This document shows, one piece after another, positions 26,297 through 39,132 of a DNA stretch of 64,000 nucleotides. Within the stretch, counting starts at the first letter, position 1. Each line of letters starts with the position of its first letter. The stretch is from positions 1 to 64,000 of the forward strand of contig NZ_JAVIFT010000006.1 in the NCBI RefSeq assembly GCF_031157355.1, written 5' to 3'. A program made the position numbers and the translations under genes. The DNA is from Hyphomicrobium sp. LHD-15 (GTDB lineage Bacteria > Pseudomonadota > Alphaproteobacteria > Rhizobiales > Hyphomicrobiaceae). The notes below the pieces were generated by a model. It saw only the letters and a list, made by a program, of their open reading frames with translations. It was not told the DNA's origin and did not search any database.

Positions 26297-28312
26297 TCAA
26301 GACGAGTGACCGAATTCGGCCGCTATGTCGAAAGCGTTCGTACTGCTCAACAGCTCGAGCTGCTGCTTGAGATCGCAGATGCGGGCAAAAGACACCTCAC
26401 TCCGATCCTCAAGCCAAGCCTGCTCAGCCGCCTCCAGCGATCGCTGTAACCCTACGTGCCGCTCGTGCATCGCGAGGGCGTGGCGCCAGCCATCTTCCAC
26501 CTCGGTGCGCCCGGCATCGGGCTCAGCAAATCGATCGCACTTATGCGATACCGCGCGTTCGACAAGGGTCAAGGTCTTGCCGTCGCTGGATTTGTTCAAG
26601 TGGGTTCGAAGAGTCTCTGTGTCAAGTGAATTGTCAAGGGCATGGGCAGAAAGGATCGCGTCGCGTAGCCGGGAAAGCGCACCGGACGTAAACGGCAGCT
26701 CGGCGATGGCCTCGGCCTGCTCGTCGATCAACCAGGGGTGGTTGAGGATCACCTTGATCAACAGCGCTTCCCGCTGCGGCGGCAGACTGGTTTCGGCCGC
26801 AACGAGCGAACTTTTCCTGAGGCTGGAACTAGCGTTAACGTGCTCGGAGCCGTGCCCGAGGCTTGGTGGAAACTTCTTCTGAGGAAGGCCGCGACGGGCA
26901 CCCGAAGGCGCGCCGAACCGGCCGTTCTGAGAACTGCCCGCGCGCTGCCAAGCGCCGCTTGGACTGCCGCTCCGCCCATCTTTGCTCCCGGACCGCGACC
27001 CTTCGCCCCCGTTGCCGCTTTGGCCGCGCCAGCTGCTCTCGCTGAGGCCCCAGGCCGCATCGAGCCGCTGCTTGAGGGCATGCCGGTAGTGGGCGCGGAC
27101 GCTTTCGTCCTCGATTCGGGCGATCAGGCCTTTGAGCGTCTTTTCGAGCCCAGCGCGCCGCTCGGGCGTGGACCAGTCGCCCTGGCTCCATTCCCGTTCG
27201 AACAAAACGTCGATCAGTGGACGCGAACGCCCGAGGCAGGCATCGAGTGCGGCAGGGCCCTGCTGGCGCACGAGATCGTCCGGGTCGAGTCCGTCGGGCA
27301 GGAAGGCGAACATCAGGCTCGCACCCGGTTTCAGGTGCGGTAGCGCCGTATCGACGGCCCGGAATGCAGCGCGCTTGCCGGCGCCGTCGCCGTCGAAGCA
27401 GAGGATCGGCTCGGCCGACATGCGCCAGAGCAGGTTGAGCTGATCTTCGGTCAGCGCGGTGCCGAGCGGCGCGACGGCTTCCGTGAAGCCGGCTTCCGCA
27501 AGTGAGATCACGTCCATGTAGCCTTCGACGGCGAGCACGCGCTCCTTGTCGTGGGCGGCTGGGCGGGCGCGATGGGCGTTGAACAGCAGATGCCCTTTAT
27601 GGAAAAGCGGCGTTTCCGGCGAATTCAGGTATTTGGCGTTCTGCTCCGGGTCCAGCGCACGACCGCCGAACGCGACGATCCGGCCCTTCGCGTCGCCGAT
27701 CGGAAACATCACCCGGTGACGGAATCGGTCGTAGGCCACGGGTATGTCGTCGCCCGAGATCAGCATGCCCGAGAGCGACATTTCTTCGAGGGTATAGCCG
27801 GCCTTTGCCAGGTGATCCTTCAAGGCGTGGCGGGAATTGGGGGAGTAACCGACGCGGAACGTCGCGAGGGTTTCGCGCTTGAGGCCGCGCTTCTCGATAT
27901 AGCGGCGGGCCTCGGCGCCACTGGCGCCATGAAGGGCAGCTTCGAAGAACTTCGCCGACTCTTCCATCAGCGCCAGCAGCCGCGTGCGCTGATCCTCGCG
28001 CTCGCGGTCCTCCGCTTCGACCTTGGGCAGCGGCACGCCGGCTTCCTCGGCGAGCTTTTCGACGGCTTCCGGAAAGCTCAAACCCTCGGTGGTCATCAGG
28101 AACTTGAAGATGTCGCCGTGCTCGCCGGACGCGAAGCAATGGTAGAAGCCCTTCTGGTCGTTCACGAAGAACGAGGGCGTCTTTTCCATTTTGAAGGGCG
28201 AGAGGCCCGAGTACTCGCGACCCTTGCGCTTCAGCGAAACCTTGCGGCCCACGACCTGGCTCACCGGGAGCCGGGCTCGGATCTCGTCCAGGAGATGGGG
28301 CGAAAATCGCAT
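26297..28312 (-). CDS. dnaG: DNA primase DnaG
   Basis: The protein has 671 residues. The N-terminal zinc-ribbon region is recognisable (YSGLSPFKMEKTPSFFVNDQ, FYHCFASGEHGDIF), but only one of the four usual ligands, Cys in FYHC, is kept. The RNA polymerase core (~120-330) follows. The TOPRIM signature is VLAVEGYMDVISLAEAG and LCFDGDGAGKRAAF. A Gly/Ser-rich linker lies around 430-480. The C-terminal helicase-binding domain is at ~520-671. It synthesises RNA primers at the fork with DnaB. The gene is followed by rpoD after 271 nt in which I see no further gene, and preceded by yqeY. Confidence 0.97.
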   Translation of the reverse strand: MRFSPHLLDEIRARLPVSQVVGRKVSLKRKGREYSGLSPFKMEKTPSFFVNDQKGFYHCFASGEHGDIFKFLMTTEGLSFPEAVEKLAEEAGVPLPKVEAEDREREDQRTRLLALMEESAKFFEAALHGASGAEARRYIEKRGLKRETLATFRVGYSPNSRHALKDHLAKAGYTLEEMSLSGMLISGDDIPVAYDRFRHRVMFPIGDAKGRIVAFGGRALDPEQNAKYLNSPETPLFHKGHLLFNAHRARPAAHDKERVLAVEGYMDVISLAEAGFTEAVAPLGTALTEDQLNLLWRMSAEPILCFDGDGAGKRAAFRAVDTALPHLKPGASLMFAFLPDGLDPDDLVRQQGPAALDACLGRSRPLIDVLFEREWSQGDWSTPERRAGLEKTLKGLIARIEDESVRAHYRHALKQRLDAAWGLSESSWRGQSGNGGEGSRSGSKDGRSGSPSGAWQRAGSSQNGRFGAPSGARRGLPQKKFPPSLGHGSEHVNASSSLRKSSLVAAETSLPPQREALLIKVILNHPWLIDEQAEAIAELPFTSGALSRLRDAILSAHALDNSLDTETLRTHLNKSSDGKTLTLVERAVSHKCDRFAEPDAGRTEVEDGWRHALAMHERHVGLQRSLEAAEQAWLEDRSEVSFARICDLKQQLELLSSTNAFDIAAEFGHSS

Positions 28313-28465
28313 GGGGCCTGAAAAGTCCGCAGCTGGCAGAAAATCGAGATGTCACGAGCCGTTATCGGCTCATGACGAGCGAACCTATTAGTTACGCGAT
28401 TCGCAGATCACCCCGGCGTCAGCTCACCGGTTTCGCGTGCTTGTGAGCACAATCCACAGGGGGGA

Positions 28466-28525
28466 TGGGCAACGGGCAGGCGCACGGAGACGGCGCTTCC
28501 TGCCTGTTGCCGGCTGCCCGTTGCC
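28466..28525. repeat. Long-armed inverted repeat with internal direct repeats after yqeY
   Basis: GGCAACGGGCAG at ~28469-28480 pairs with CTGCCCGTTGCC at 28514-28525, the latter abutting the yqeY stop. Between the arms is a second, imperfect copy (TGCCTGTTGCC). On the minus strand this gives a hairpin after yqeY without a U-run; it could stabilise or attenuate the yqeY-dnaG-rpoD message. Confidence 0.5.
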
Positions 28526-28974
28526 TACTTCAGCAACTCCTTCAGCACGCCACTGGCCTTGCCGAAATCCATCTGCCCGGCAAACCGCTCCTTGAGCGCG
28601 CCCATGACCCGGCCCATGTCCTTGGGGCCAGCCGCGCCAAGCTCGGTGACGAGGGCTGCCACTGCCGCCTTCACGCCCGCTTCGTCCATCTGCTTCGGCA
28701 GATAGTGTTCGATGACGACAACCTCGAATTTCTCCTGGTCCGCCAGGTCGGTACGCCCTGCCTTTTCGTAGGTGGCGATGCTCTCGCGGCGCTGCTTCAC
28801 CATCTTCTGCAGGATCGCCACCACTTCCGTGTCGCCGACCTCGATGGGCGCTTGCCCGCCCACGCCGATCTCGCGATCTTTGATAGCGGCCGTGATCAGG
28901 CGCAGCGTGGAGAGGCGCGCCTTATCGCCGGCCTTCATGGCGTCTTTAACGTCTTGGGTGATGCGCGCGCGCAT
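28525..28974 (-). CDS. yqeY: GatB/YqeY domain-containing protein
   Basis: The protein has 149 residues from ATG 28974 with AGGA upstream; the open frame continues further upstream without a plausible start. Family features are RARITQDVKDAMKAGDKARL, STLRLITAAIKDREI, EVVAILQKMVKQRRESIATYE, and the C-terminal tail KDMGRVMGALKERFAGQMD. The domain is homologous to the tRNA-binding tail of GatB/GatE and probably binds tRNA; the enzymatic role of free-standing YqeY is unknown. Head of the yqeY-dnaG-rpoD block, divergent from carA. Confidence 0.92.
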   Translation of the reverse strand: MRARITQDVKDAMKAGDKARLSTLRLITAAIKDREIGVGGQAPIEVGDTEVVAILQKMVKQRRESIATYEKAGRTDLADQEKFEVVVIEHYLPKQMDEAGVKAAVAALVTELGAAGPKDMGRVMGALKERFAGQMDFGKASGVLKELLK

Positions 28975-29242
28975 GGGGCAAAGTCCTTTGATCCGTAAAT
29001 CTGTCCGCGCGGTATATAGGCGATGCGCGCGCCGAGCGCGAGTTTGGCGCTGAGCAGCGCATAATATTGACGCGCCTTCATTCCGTTGCGCCCGATTTCT
29101 TGACGCGGTGGGCGCCCTCGCATAGGTTCCGCCGCGATCCATGGACCCGGCCCTTGAGCGGACGCCCCTTGCTTAGCACGCGAACGGCTTTGTTGCGTGT
29201 GCGAGACGAGCCGCTTCGAGCCCAAAACGAGCCCGTCGCCCG

Positions 29243-30445
29243 ATGAAAACCACGCCCGCGCCCTGGACCGAAACGCCTCAAACGGCCCGCCTCGTGCTGG
29301 ACGACGGAACCGTGATTTCCGGTGTCGGCCTCGGTGCGGTCGGCTCGGCCGTCGGCGAGGTCTGCTTCAACACCGCGATGACCGGCTATCAGGAAATCCT
29401 GACAGACCCCTCCTACGCAGGGCAGATCATCACCTTCACGTTCCCGCACATCGGCAACATCGGCACCAATAGCGAGGACACTGAAACCTCGAATCTCGCG
29501 TCCCGTTCGGGCGTGCGCGGCTGCGTGCTGCGCGCCGAGATCACCGACCCCTCGAACTATCGCGCCGGCTCCCACTTCGACGCGTGGCTGAAAGCGCGCG
29601 GAATCATCGCCATTTCCGGTATCGACACACGCGCGCTCGCAGCCCTCATCCGCGAGAAGGGCATGCCGAACGCCGTGATCGCGCACGAGCCCTCGGGCAA
29701 GTTCGATCTCGACAAGCTCAAGGCCGAAGCCAAGGCTTGGCCGGGCCTCCTGGGCCTCGATCTGGTGCCCGACGTGACCAGCGGCCAGAGCTACACCTGG
29801 GACGAGACGCGCTGGGTTTGGGGCAAAGGCTATGGCCGCAACGAAAGTCCCGACTTCCACGTCGTCGCCGTCGACTATGGTTTGAAGCGCAACATTTTGC
29901 GCTGCCTGGCGTCGGCCGGATGCAAGGTGACGGTGGTGCCGGCCAAGACCTCGGCTGAGGAGATCCTTGAGCGCAAGCCGGACGGCGTGTTCCTTTCGAA
30001 TGGCCCCGGCGACCCCGCTGCCACCGGTGAATACGCGGTGCCGGAGATCAAGAAGCTCGTCGCTTCGGGACTGCCGGTGTTTGGCATTTGCCTCGGCCAC
30101 CAGATGCTCGGTCTCGCGCTCGGTGCCAAGACCAGGAAGATGCATCAGGGGCATCACGGCGCCAACCATCCAGTCAAGGATTCGAGCACCCAGAAGGTCG
30201 AAATCACATCGATGAATCATGGGTTTACGGTGGATCGCGAGACGCTGCCGAAGGGCGTCGTCGAAACCCACGTTTCGCTCTTCGACGGCACCAACTGCGG
30301 TTTGGAGCTCGAAGGCCGTCCGGTGTTCTCGGTCCAGTACCATCCGGAGGCTTCGCCAGGCCCTCAGGACAGCCACTATCTGTTCACGCGCTTCGTCAAC
30401 AAGATGCGCGAGCAGAAGGCTCAGCCGCTGAAGCCGGAGCGGTGA
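29243..30445 (+). CDS. carA: Carbamoyl-phosphate synthase small (glutaminase) subunit
   Basis: The protein has 400 residues. The N-terminal CPSase small domain ([40 protein letters not shown]) precedes a class I glutamine amidotransferase domain. The latter has the nucleophile Cys in [14 protein letters not shown] and the His/Glu pair in [14 protein letters not shown]. It releases ammonia from glutamine and channels it to CarB for carbamoyl phosphate, feeding arginine and pyrimidine synthesis. carB lies 1.7 kb downstream, with two paralogous secreted-protein genes between them. Confidence 0.98.
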   Translation: MKTTPAPWTETPQTARLVLDDGTVISGVGLGAVGSAVGEVCFNTAMTGYQEILTDPSYAGQIITFTFPHIGNIGTNSEDTETSNLASRSGVRGCVLRAEITDPSNYRAGSHFDAWLKARGIIAISGIDTRALAALIREKGMPNAVIAHEPSGKFDLDKLKAEAKAWPGLLGLDLVPDVTSGQSYTWDETRWVWGKGYGRNESPDFHVVAVDYGLKRNILRCLASAGCKVTVVPAKTSAEEILERKPDGVFLSNGPGDPAATGEYAVPEIKKLVASGLPVFGICLGHQMLGLALGAKTRKMHQGHHGANHPVKDSSTQKVEITSMNHGFTVDRETLPKGVVETHVSLFDGTNCGLELEGRPVFSVQYHPEASPGPQDSHYLFTRFVNKMREQKAQPLKPER

Positions 30446-30538
30446 GGCTGGAGGCGGGAACGGCGCTCATCATGACGCCGAATTAACCCGGCCGAACATC
30501 GACTTTTTCCCGACAGGGCGTATAGGATGCGCGCCGAT

Positions 30539-30570
30539 CGGAAAGCTCCTTTGAATTTCGGAGCTTTCCG
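30539..30570. other. Hairpin upstream of the secreted paralog pair
   Basis: An 11-bp perfect stem CGGAAAGCTCC / GGAGCTTTCCG with an A+T-rich loop lies between carA and the next gene. No U-run follows, so it is more likely an mRNA 5' structure, an operator or a weak terminator. A TATAGGAT hexamer-like sequence sits just before it (30520). Confidence 0.45.
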
Positions 30571-30612
30571 GCCAGGAAACGCCTAACGCTCAGCAACGGA
30601 AGAGACGCCGAG

Positions 30613-31239
30613 ATGCGCCCCAGCCTGATCACAAAGAACAGCTTGATCACCAAAACGAGCCTGATCGCCTATTCGATGGCAGCCCTCGTCGTGGCTGCCC
30701 CGGCCGCGTTGGCCTGCGATGGCAAGACCGAGGTGGAAGCCGCCTTCACAGCCCAGCACAAGGGTCCGTGGCGCACCGAGACCGAATCCAAGAGCGACAC
30801 CGGTGTGGTGCAGACCCAGACCTTCGATTACCAGCCCCCCGATCGCATTTATCGCAAGGTGGTCTCTGGAGAAGAGAGCGCCGAAACCATCGGCATCGGC
30901 AAGGTGGCGTGGAGCAACGAAGGGGCCGGCTGGCAGGAGTTGAAGGCGGGTCTCGCCGATATCATCGCCACCCACATGAAGGGCTCGTTCGCTCCGCCCA
31001 AGGTTTCCGTCGAGTTCAAGTGCCTCGACGCCGTAACCTACGAGGGCAAGAGCTATGTCGGCTACCAGACCACGCCTGAGACGGTCGAAGGCAAGACGCT
31101 CGCCCGCACGATCCTGGTCGATCCGGCGACCAAGCTGCCAACCTTCAACCTCGTCGCGGCGCCCGATCTCTCCGGCGAGCCGTTGATGAAGGAAGCCTAC
31201 AGCTACCCGACCGACATCAACATCGAAAAGCCGCTCTGA
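30613..31239 (+). CDS. Secreted hypothetical protein, paralog A
   Basis: The protein has 208 residues. An N-terminal signal peptide is preceded by a small repeat (SLITKNSLITKTSLI) and ends near PAALA. The mature part has a beta-rich pattern with FDYQPPDRIYRKVV, ETIGIGKVAWSNEGAGWQE and TILVDPATKLPTFNLVA, and two cysteines. The following gene product shares this order of motifs, so they are tandem paralogs. The general look (lipid-carrier-like beta sheet, PDR and GxxAWxNxGxGW motifs) suggests a periplasmic LolA/LppX-like fold, but that is inference. No function known. Confidence 0.72.
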   Translation: MRPSLITKNSLITKTSLIAYSMAALVVAAPAALACDGKTEVEAAFTAQHKGPWRTETESKSDTGVVQTQTFDYQPPDRIYRKVVSGEESAETIGIGKVAWSNEGAGWQELKAGLADIIATHMKGSFAPPKVSVEFKCLDAVTYEGKSYVGYQTTPETVEGKTLARTILVDPATKLPTFNLVAAPDLSGEPLMKEAYSYPTDINIEKPL

Positions 31240-31293
31240 GCGGCTAACGTCGGCCCGCCGTCTGGTGAGAAGCCGATCAATAAGAAAAACGGC

Positions 31294-31320
31294 CCCTCGC
31301 GGGACAGATCGCGGAGGGGA
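31294..31320. other. Hairpin between the paralogs
   Basis: CCCCTCGCG pairs with CGCGGAGGGG around a short loop. The T-run follows it only on the minus strand, so on the coding strand it probably acts as a processing or stability element separating the two paralog transcripts. Confidence 0.4.
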
Positions 31321-31344
31321 GTGGTTCAGGAAGGAAACGACACG

Positions 31345-31995
31345 ATGTCTTTGAAGCACGGCAATGGCGCCATTGCCTCACTGGTTCTCGCCGCCAGCCT
31401 GTTCGCGACGGGCGCGGCGTTCGCGGATTGCTCCACCGAGGTCGCGCTGGCCGTGAACTCGCAGGGCAAGCAGAAATTCCTGCGCAAGGAAACCAACATG
31501 TTCACCGAAGCCGGTCCGGTGAAAATGGTCGTTGAATATCAGACGCCCGATCGCATGCGCCAGACCCTGACCCCGCTCACCGAGGGCAAGGGCGTCGAAA
31601 GCATCGTCGTCGGCGAAAAGGCCTGGACCAACAACGGCGAGGGCTGGAAGGTGGCCCCTTCGCAAGAGACCGATCAGCTCGTCCAGTACATGATCAAGAG
31701 CATCGCGCAGGTTTACCAGGAGGTCGGTAAATTCGAGTGCCTTGGCACCGAGCATGTCGAGGGCCGCGAGCTTCGTGCCTACCGTGGCCTCGACGAGGCG
31801 CCCAAGGACCCCAAAAAGGGGCCGGCAGCACCGAAGAACGAGGCCGTCCGGATCGTCTACCTGGACCCGGCCACTAATCTTCCCGCCCGCAGCATTTTTG
31901 CCCGTCCGGGCTTCATCGACAAACCGATTTTCAAGGAAATCTACACCTACCCTGACAAAATCGAGATCGAGCCGCCCAAGGATGTCGTGAAATAG
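31345..31995 (+). CDS. Secreted hypothetical protein, paralog B
   Basis: The protein has 216 residues from ATG 31345 with AAGGAAA upstream. The signal peptide ends in ATGAAFA. The mature protein shares motif order with the preceding gene: KMVVEYQTPDRMRQTLTP, ESIVVGEKAWTNNGEGWKV, FECLGTEHVEGRELRAYRG, RIVYLDPATNLPARSIFA. It probably arose by tandem duplication. It ends with its own strong terminator before carB. Presumed periplasmic; function unknown. Confidence 0.72.
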   Translation: MSLKHGNGAIASLVLAASLFATGAAFADCSTEVALAVNSQGKQKFLRKETNMFTEAGPVKMVVEYQTPDRMRQTLTPLTEGKGVESIVVGEKAWTNNGEGWKVAPSQETDQLVQYMIKSIAQVYQEVGKFECLGTEHVEGRELRAYRGLDEAPKDPKKGPAAPKNEAVRIVYLDPATNLPARSIFARPGFIDKPIFKEIYTYPDKIEIEPPKDVVK

Positions 31996-32027
31996 CCAAC
32001 CTGGATCGGTTACGAGTGAGCTTTTGG

Positions 32028-32058
32028 CGAGGGTGTCGTTTGACACCCTCGTTTGCTG
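32028..32058 (+). terminator. Terminator between paralog B and carB
   Basis: A perfect 10-bp stem CGAGGGTGTC / GACACCCTCG with a 4-nt loop at 32028-32051 is followed by TTTGCTG. It implies carB has its own promoter within the next ~110 nt. Confidence 0.82.
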
Positions 32059-32162
32059 TGGAGCGCCCCTGCGCTGGTCCAAGATGGCGCAGGTGAGGGG
32101 TGGTCAACGCAGCGTCTCTGCTATAGCCAAACCCGAACCCGTCGAATAGAACCGGCCTCGCC

Positions 32163-35516
<3,354 letters not shown>

Positions 35517-35627
35517 GACGTTTGAGCCACCACTGGCTTTATCTCACGACCAAGTCCCATTAGCGTATCGGGATATCACGAATTAGGGTGCTGGCTCACG
35601 GGCCGCGCCGAATGGGAGACTTTAGCG

Positions 35628-36107
35628 ATGTCGATGGAACGTGTTCCGATGACGGTCGAGGGCTTCAAGTTCATCGAGGCGGAGCTCCATCGCCTGAAAG
35701 CGGAAGAACGCCCGCGCATCATCCAGGCGATTTCCGAAGCCCGTTCGCACGGCGACCTCAGCGAGAACGCGGAATATCATGCCGCCAAGGAAGCCCAGGG
35801 CATGAACGAGGCCAAGGTCGCCGAGCTCGAGGACAAGATCGGCCGCGCTGAAGTCGTCGATACGTCGAAGCTGTCGGGCGACACGATCAAGTTCGGCGCC
35901 ACCGTCACCCTCGTCGACGAGGACACCGACGAGAAGGTCAAATACAAGATCGTGGGCGATCTCGAAGCCAACGTCCGCGAGGGCAAGATCTCGATCTCGA
36001 GCCCGATCGCGCGAGCCCTGATCGGAAAATCGAAAGGCGACACCGCCGAGGTGACGACGCCCAAGGGCGCGCGCTCGTATGAAGTGCTGAAAATCGAATG
36101 GAAGTAG
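35628..36107 (+). CDS. greA: Transcription elongation factor GreA
   Basis: The protein has 159 residues. The canonical coiled-coil has the acidic tip motif [18 protein letters not shown]; the C-terminal FKBP-like domain has [19 protein letters not shown] and [18 protein letters not shown]. It rescues backtracked RNA polymerase by stimulating intrinsic transcript cleavage. GGGAG lies upstream of the start; a second Met two codons in is also possible. It is complete, unlike the more divergent Gre-family protein at 15279. Confidence 0.97.
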   Translation: MSMERVPMTVEGFKFIEAELHRLKAEERPRIIQAISEARSHGDLSENAEYHAAKEAQGMNEAKVAELEDKIGRAEVVDTSKLSGDTIKFGATVTLVDEDTDEKVKYKIVGDLEANVREGKISISSPIARALIGKSKGDTAEVTTPKGARSYEVLKIEWK

Positions 36108-36174
36108 CCTGAAGCCACAAGCGGCGCGAGGCAGGGTTCGAACGCACCATCGCCGCCGCTGTCGGAGTGATTAG

Positions 36175-37428
36175 TTGGACAAGGACGTAAGAGCCGGCGC
36201 AGGCACGGGACCGTCGCCATCGGCCTTTGCCTACGTCGCGTTTCGCCTCTATTGGACGGCGCGCTTTCTCAACGGCTTTGCGACGCAGATCGTGTCCGTG
36301 GCTGTCGGCTGGCAGATCTACGACGAAACGCGCGATCCCTTCCTGCTCGGCCTTGTGGGGCTCGTCCAGTTCGCACCCGCGCTCGTCTTCGTGCTCGTCA
36401 CCGGGTCGGTGGCGGATCGCTACAACCGGCGCGCCGTCATGGCGCTCTGCATCGCCCTCGAAGCCCTCACTGTCGCTACCCTCGCGGCCTTCTGGATGCT
36501 GCACGACGCCAGCGGCCCCGGCCATCCGGTCTGGCCGGTCTTCGTCATCCTGACCTTCTTCGGCGTGGCGCGTGCCTTCCTGACGCCGGCGCTGCAGTCG
36601 CTCGTCGCGAACCTGGTTCCGCGCGAAGTCTTTGCCAACGCGGTGGCCTGGAACTCGTCGTCGATGCAGGCGTCGTTCACCGTGGGCCCCGCCGTCGGCG
36701 GCCTTCTCTACGGCCTCTCGCACCTGGCGGCTTACGGCGTGGCGTTCGTGCTGTTCGCGACCGCCGTGGTGCTCGTCGCGCTCATTCCCAAGCCCGAGCA
36801 GCACACCACGTCGGAACCGCGCACCATCGAGAGCATGCTTGCGGGCGTGCGCTACATCTTGAGCAACCCCGTCGTGCTCGGCGCCATTTCGCTAGATCTG
36901 TTCGCGGTGCTGCTTGGCGGCGCGACGGCGTTGCTGCCGGTGTTTGCGCGCGACATCCTCGAAGTGGGGCCGTGGGGCCTCGGCCTCTTGCGCTCGGCGG
37001 CGGGCGTCGGCGCGCTGGTGATGGTGTTCTGGCTGGTGCGCAATCCCATCCAAAATCATGCCGGCAAGATCATGTTCGCGGGCGTCGCGGTTTACGGATT
37101 AGCGATCATCGTGTTTGGGCTTTCGACCACGCTCTGGCTTTCGATCCCGGCGCTGTTCGTGATGGGCGCAGCCGACATGATCAGCGTGAACATCCGGTCC
37201 ACCCTCATCCAGCTCGCGACCCCGGACGAGGTCCGCGGACGCGTCACGGCGGTGAATTCCGTTGCCATCGGCGCTTCGAACGAGGTCGGCGAATTCCGGG
37301 CGGGCACGATGGCGGGTTTCATCGGTGCCGTGCCGGCCGTCGTCATCGGCGGCGCGGGAACGCTCATCATCACCGGGCTCTGGACGCGCCTGTTCCCGCA
37401 GCTCTACGCGCGGCGCAAGCTGACGTAA
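36175..37428 (+). CDS. MFS transporter (EntS/DHA3-like)
   Basis: The protein has 417 residues from a TTG start at 36175 with GGAG 7 nt before it. About 12 hydrophobic segments are visible. The MFS signature between TM2 and TM3 is SVADRYNRRAVMALC, and FLTPALQSLVANLVPREVFA is typical of the EntS/DHA3 group. Substrate is unknown; group members export siderophores or drugs. No regulatory or biosynthetic neighbour indicates the cargo. Confidence 0.9.
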   Translation: MDKDVRAGAGTGPSPSAFAYVAFRLYWTARFLNGFATQIVSVAVGWQIYDETRDPFLLGLVGLVQFAPALVFVLVTGSVADRYNRRAVMALCIALEALTVATLAAFWMLHDASGPGHPVWPVFVILTFFGVARAFLTPALQSLVANLVPREVFANAVAWNSSSMQASFTVGPAVGGLLYGLSHLAAYGVAFVLFATAVVLVALIPKPEQHTTSEPRTIESMLAGVRYILSNPVVLGAISLDLFAVLLGGATALLPVFARDILEVGPWGLGLLRSAAGVGALVMVFWLVRNPIQNHAGKIMFAGVAVYGLAIIVFGLSTTLWLSIPALFVMGAADMISVNIRSTLIQLATPDEVRGRVTAVNSVAIGASNEVGEFRAGTMAGFIGAVPAVVIGGAGTLIITGLWTRLFPQLYARRKLT

Positions 37429-37465
37429 CGATGGATCTCTCCCGGCAAGCGGAGAGAAGGCGAAG

Positions 37466-37948
37466 CTAATCTCCATCGGCCTCCGTCAGCGTGACGCCGG
37501 GCGCGAGCTTGGCGCGGCGGATGGCGAGGCTGGTCTTGACGCTCGCCACGTTGGGCGCCGCCGTCAGCTCCTTCAGGATGAAGTCCTGGAACGCCGGCAG
37601 GTCGGGCGCGACGCACTTCAGAATGTAGTCGCTCTCACCCGAAAGCATGTAGGCTTCACGCACCACCGCCCAGCCGAGCACCCGGTTCTCGAAGGCGCGA
37701 AGATCCGGCTCCGACTGGCTGTGCAACCCGACCATCGCAAAAGCCGTCAGCTCGAAGCCCAGCGCGCGCTCGTCGACCAGCGCCGTATAGCCCTGGATCA
37801 CGCCCGCATCCTCGAGGGCGCGCACACGCCGCAGACACGGCGGTGCAGAAAGTCCGACCCTTTGCGCCAGCGCCACATTGGTGAGCGCTCCGTCCGCCAT
37901 AAGCTCGCGAAGAATCCGCCGGTCGGTCGCGTCGAGTCGAAGGGCCAT
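37466..37948 (-). CDS. Lrp/AsnC family transcriptional regulator
   Basis: The protein has 160 residues from ATG 37948. An N-terminal winged helix (LDATDRRILRELMADGALTN, VGLSAPPCLRRVRALEDAGV) precedes the RAM/AsnC ligand-binding domain (FAMVGLHSQSEPDLRAFENR, YMLSGESDYILKCVAPDLPA). Such proteins form octamers that sense amino acids. It is divergent from the ELM1-like gene with a ~140-bp A+T-richer gap that may contain its operator. The target is unknown. Confidence 0.92.
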   Translation of the reverse strand: MALRLDATDRRILRELMADGALTNVALAQRVGLSAPPCLRRVRALEDAGVIQGYTALVDERALGFELTAFAMVGLHSQSEPDLRAFENRVLGWAVVREAYMLSGESDYILKCVAPDLPAFQDFILKELTAAPNVASVKTSLAIRRAKLAPGVTLTEADGD

Positions 37949-38087
37949 GAAGGTCTCTTGGTTTTGGTACTGGGTAGGGGTTAAGCCAGGCGAGCAACAA
38001 ATGCAAAGATTTACTCGGCAAAACAGTCGCACTCTTGCCAGGCGGACGGAGACTCGACAGACGAACCGACTGCGGGGAAGGTGAGGC

Positions 38088-39128
38088 ATGCAGAACCCGA
38101 CAGGGACGATGGGGCATACGCGCTCCGGCCACGCACACCCTCTTGCCGGCGCGCGCGGCTGGATCATCAGCGACGGCAAGGCTGGCCATGAAGCGCTTTG
38201 CCTCGGCGTTGCGGCCGCGCTCGGCCTTTCGGTCGAGATCAAGCGGATTGCGCCAAGCGGGATTTGGAAAGCGCTCGCTCCCTGGGGGCCGGTGTCACCA
38301 AGCGAGCGCTTCGGAGCCCCCCACACCACTTTTGCGCCGCCCTGGCCGCAGATCGCGCTGGCCGCCGGCCGCACCACAACGCCCTACATCCGCGCGCTGA
38401 AGAAGAAGGCAGGCCTCAAGACCTTCACCGTCGTGATGATGGACCCGAAAACCGGGCCGGCAACCGCTGATCTCTTCTGGGTGCCCGAGCATGATCGCCG
38501 CCGTGGCCCCAACGTGATCGCAACGCTCACCGCGCCACACCCCTTGTCGCCGCAACGCCTCGCAGATGTCCGCAAGACGCCCGATGCCGCCATCGATGCT
38601 TTGAAAGCCCCGCGCGTCGCCGTGCTCGTTGGCGGTCCCAACGAGCGTTACCGCTATCCGAAGCCGGTGATCGACAGATTAGCCGACACGGTGCGCTCCC
38701 TCGTCGATCTCGGCGCGGGGCTGATGATCACGGTCTCCCGCCGTACGCCACCCGAATTGGTCGCGGCCCTCGACGACGCCGTGCAGGGAACGAATGCGAT
38801 CTTCTGGAAAGGCGAGGGACCCAATCCCTATTCGGCCTTCCTCGCCCACGCCGACACCTTCCTGGTGACGGCCGACAGCGTGAACATGGTCGGCGAAGCC
38901 GCCGCCACCGGCAAGCCCATCTATGTGTTCGAGCCGCAGGGCGGCGCCGACAAGTTCACCGCGTTCCATGCCGCGCTGCGCGCCAAGGGCGTGACACGGG
39001 AAGCCCCCGACCGCTTCGAAACGATCGGCGAGTGGACCTATACGCCCCTCTACGCGGCCGATACCATTGCCGCCGAAATCGCGCAGCGCTGGCAGCGCCG
39101 CAAAAGCCTTCTCTCCGGCCTGACCTGA
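38088..39128 (+). CDS. ELM1/GtrOC1-family (DUF1022) protein
   Basis: The protein has 346 residues. It opens with GWIISDGKAGHEALCLGVAA and has RVAVLVGGPNERYRYPKPVI, GLMITVSRRTPPELVAALDD and FLVTADSVNMVGEAAATGKP, the pattern of the mitochondrial-fission ELM1 family, which has a GT-B glycosyltransferase-like fold. Bacterial members are usually next to envelope genes; sugar transfer is an inference. It lies 4 nt upstream of a CPBP protease-like gene, suggesting an operon. Confidence 0.87.
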   Translation: MQNPTGTMGHTRSGHAHPLAGARGWIISDGKAGHEALCLGVAAALGLSVEIKRIAPSGIWKALAPWGPVSPSERFGAPHTTFAPPWPQIALAAGRTTTPYIRALKKKAGLKTFTVVMMDPKTGPATADLFWVPEHDRRRGPNVIATLTAPHPLSPQRLADVRKTPDAAIDALKAPRVAVLVGGPNERYRYPKPVIDRLADTVRSLVDLGAGLMITVSRRTPPELVAALDDAVQGTNAIFWKGEGPNPYSAFLAHADTFLVTADSVNMVGEAAATGKPIYVFEPQGGADKFTAFHAALRAKGVTREAPDRFETIGEWTYTPLYAADTIAAEIAQRWQRRKSLLSGLT

Positions 39129-39132
39129 TACG

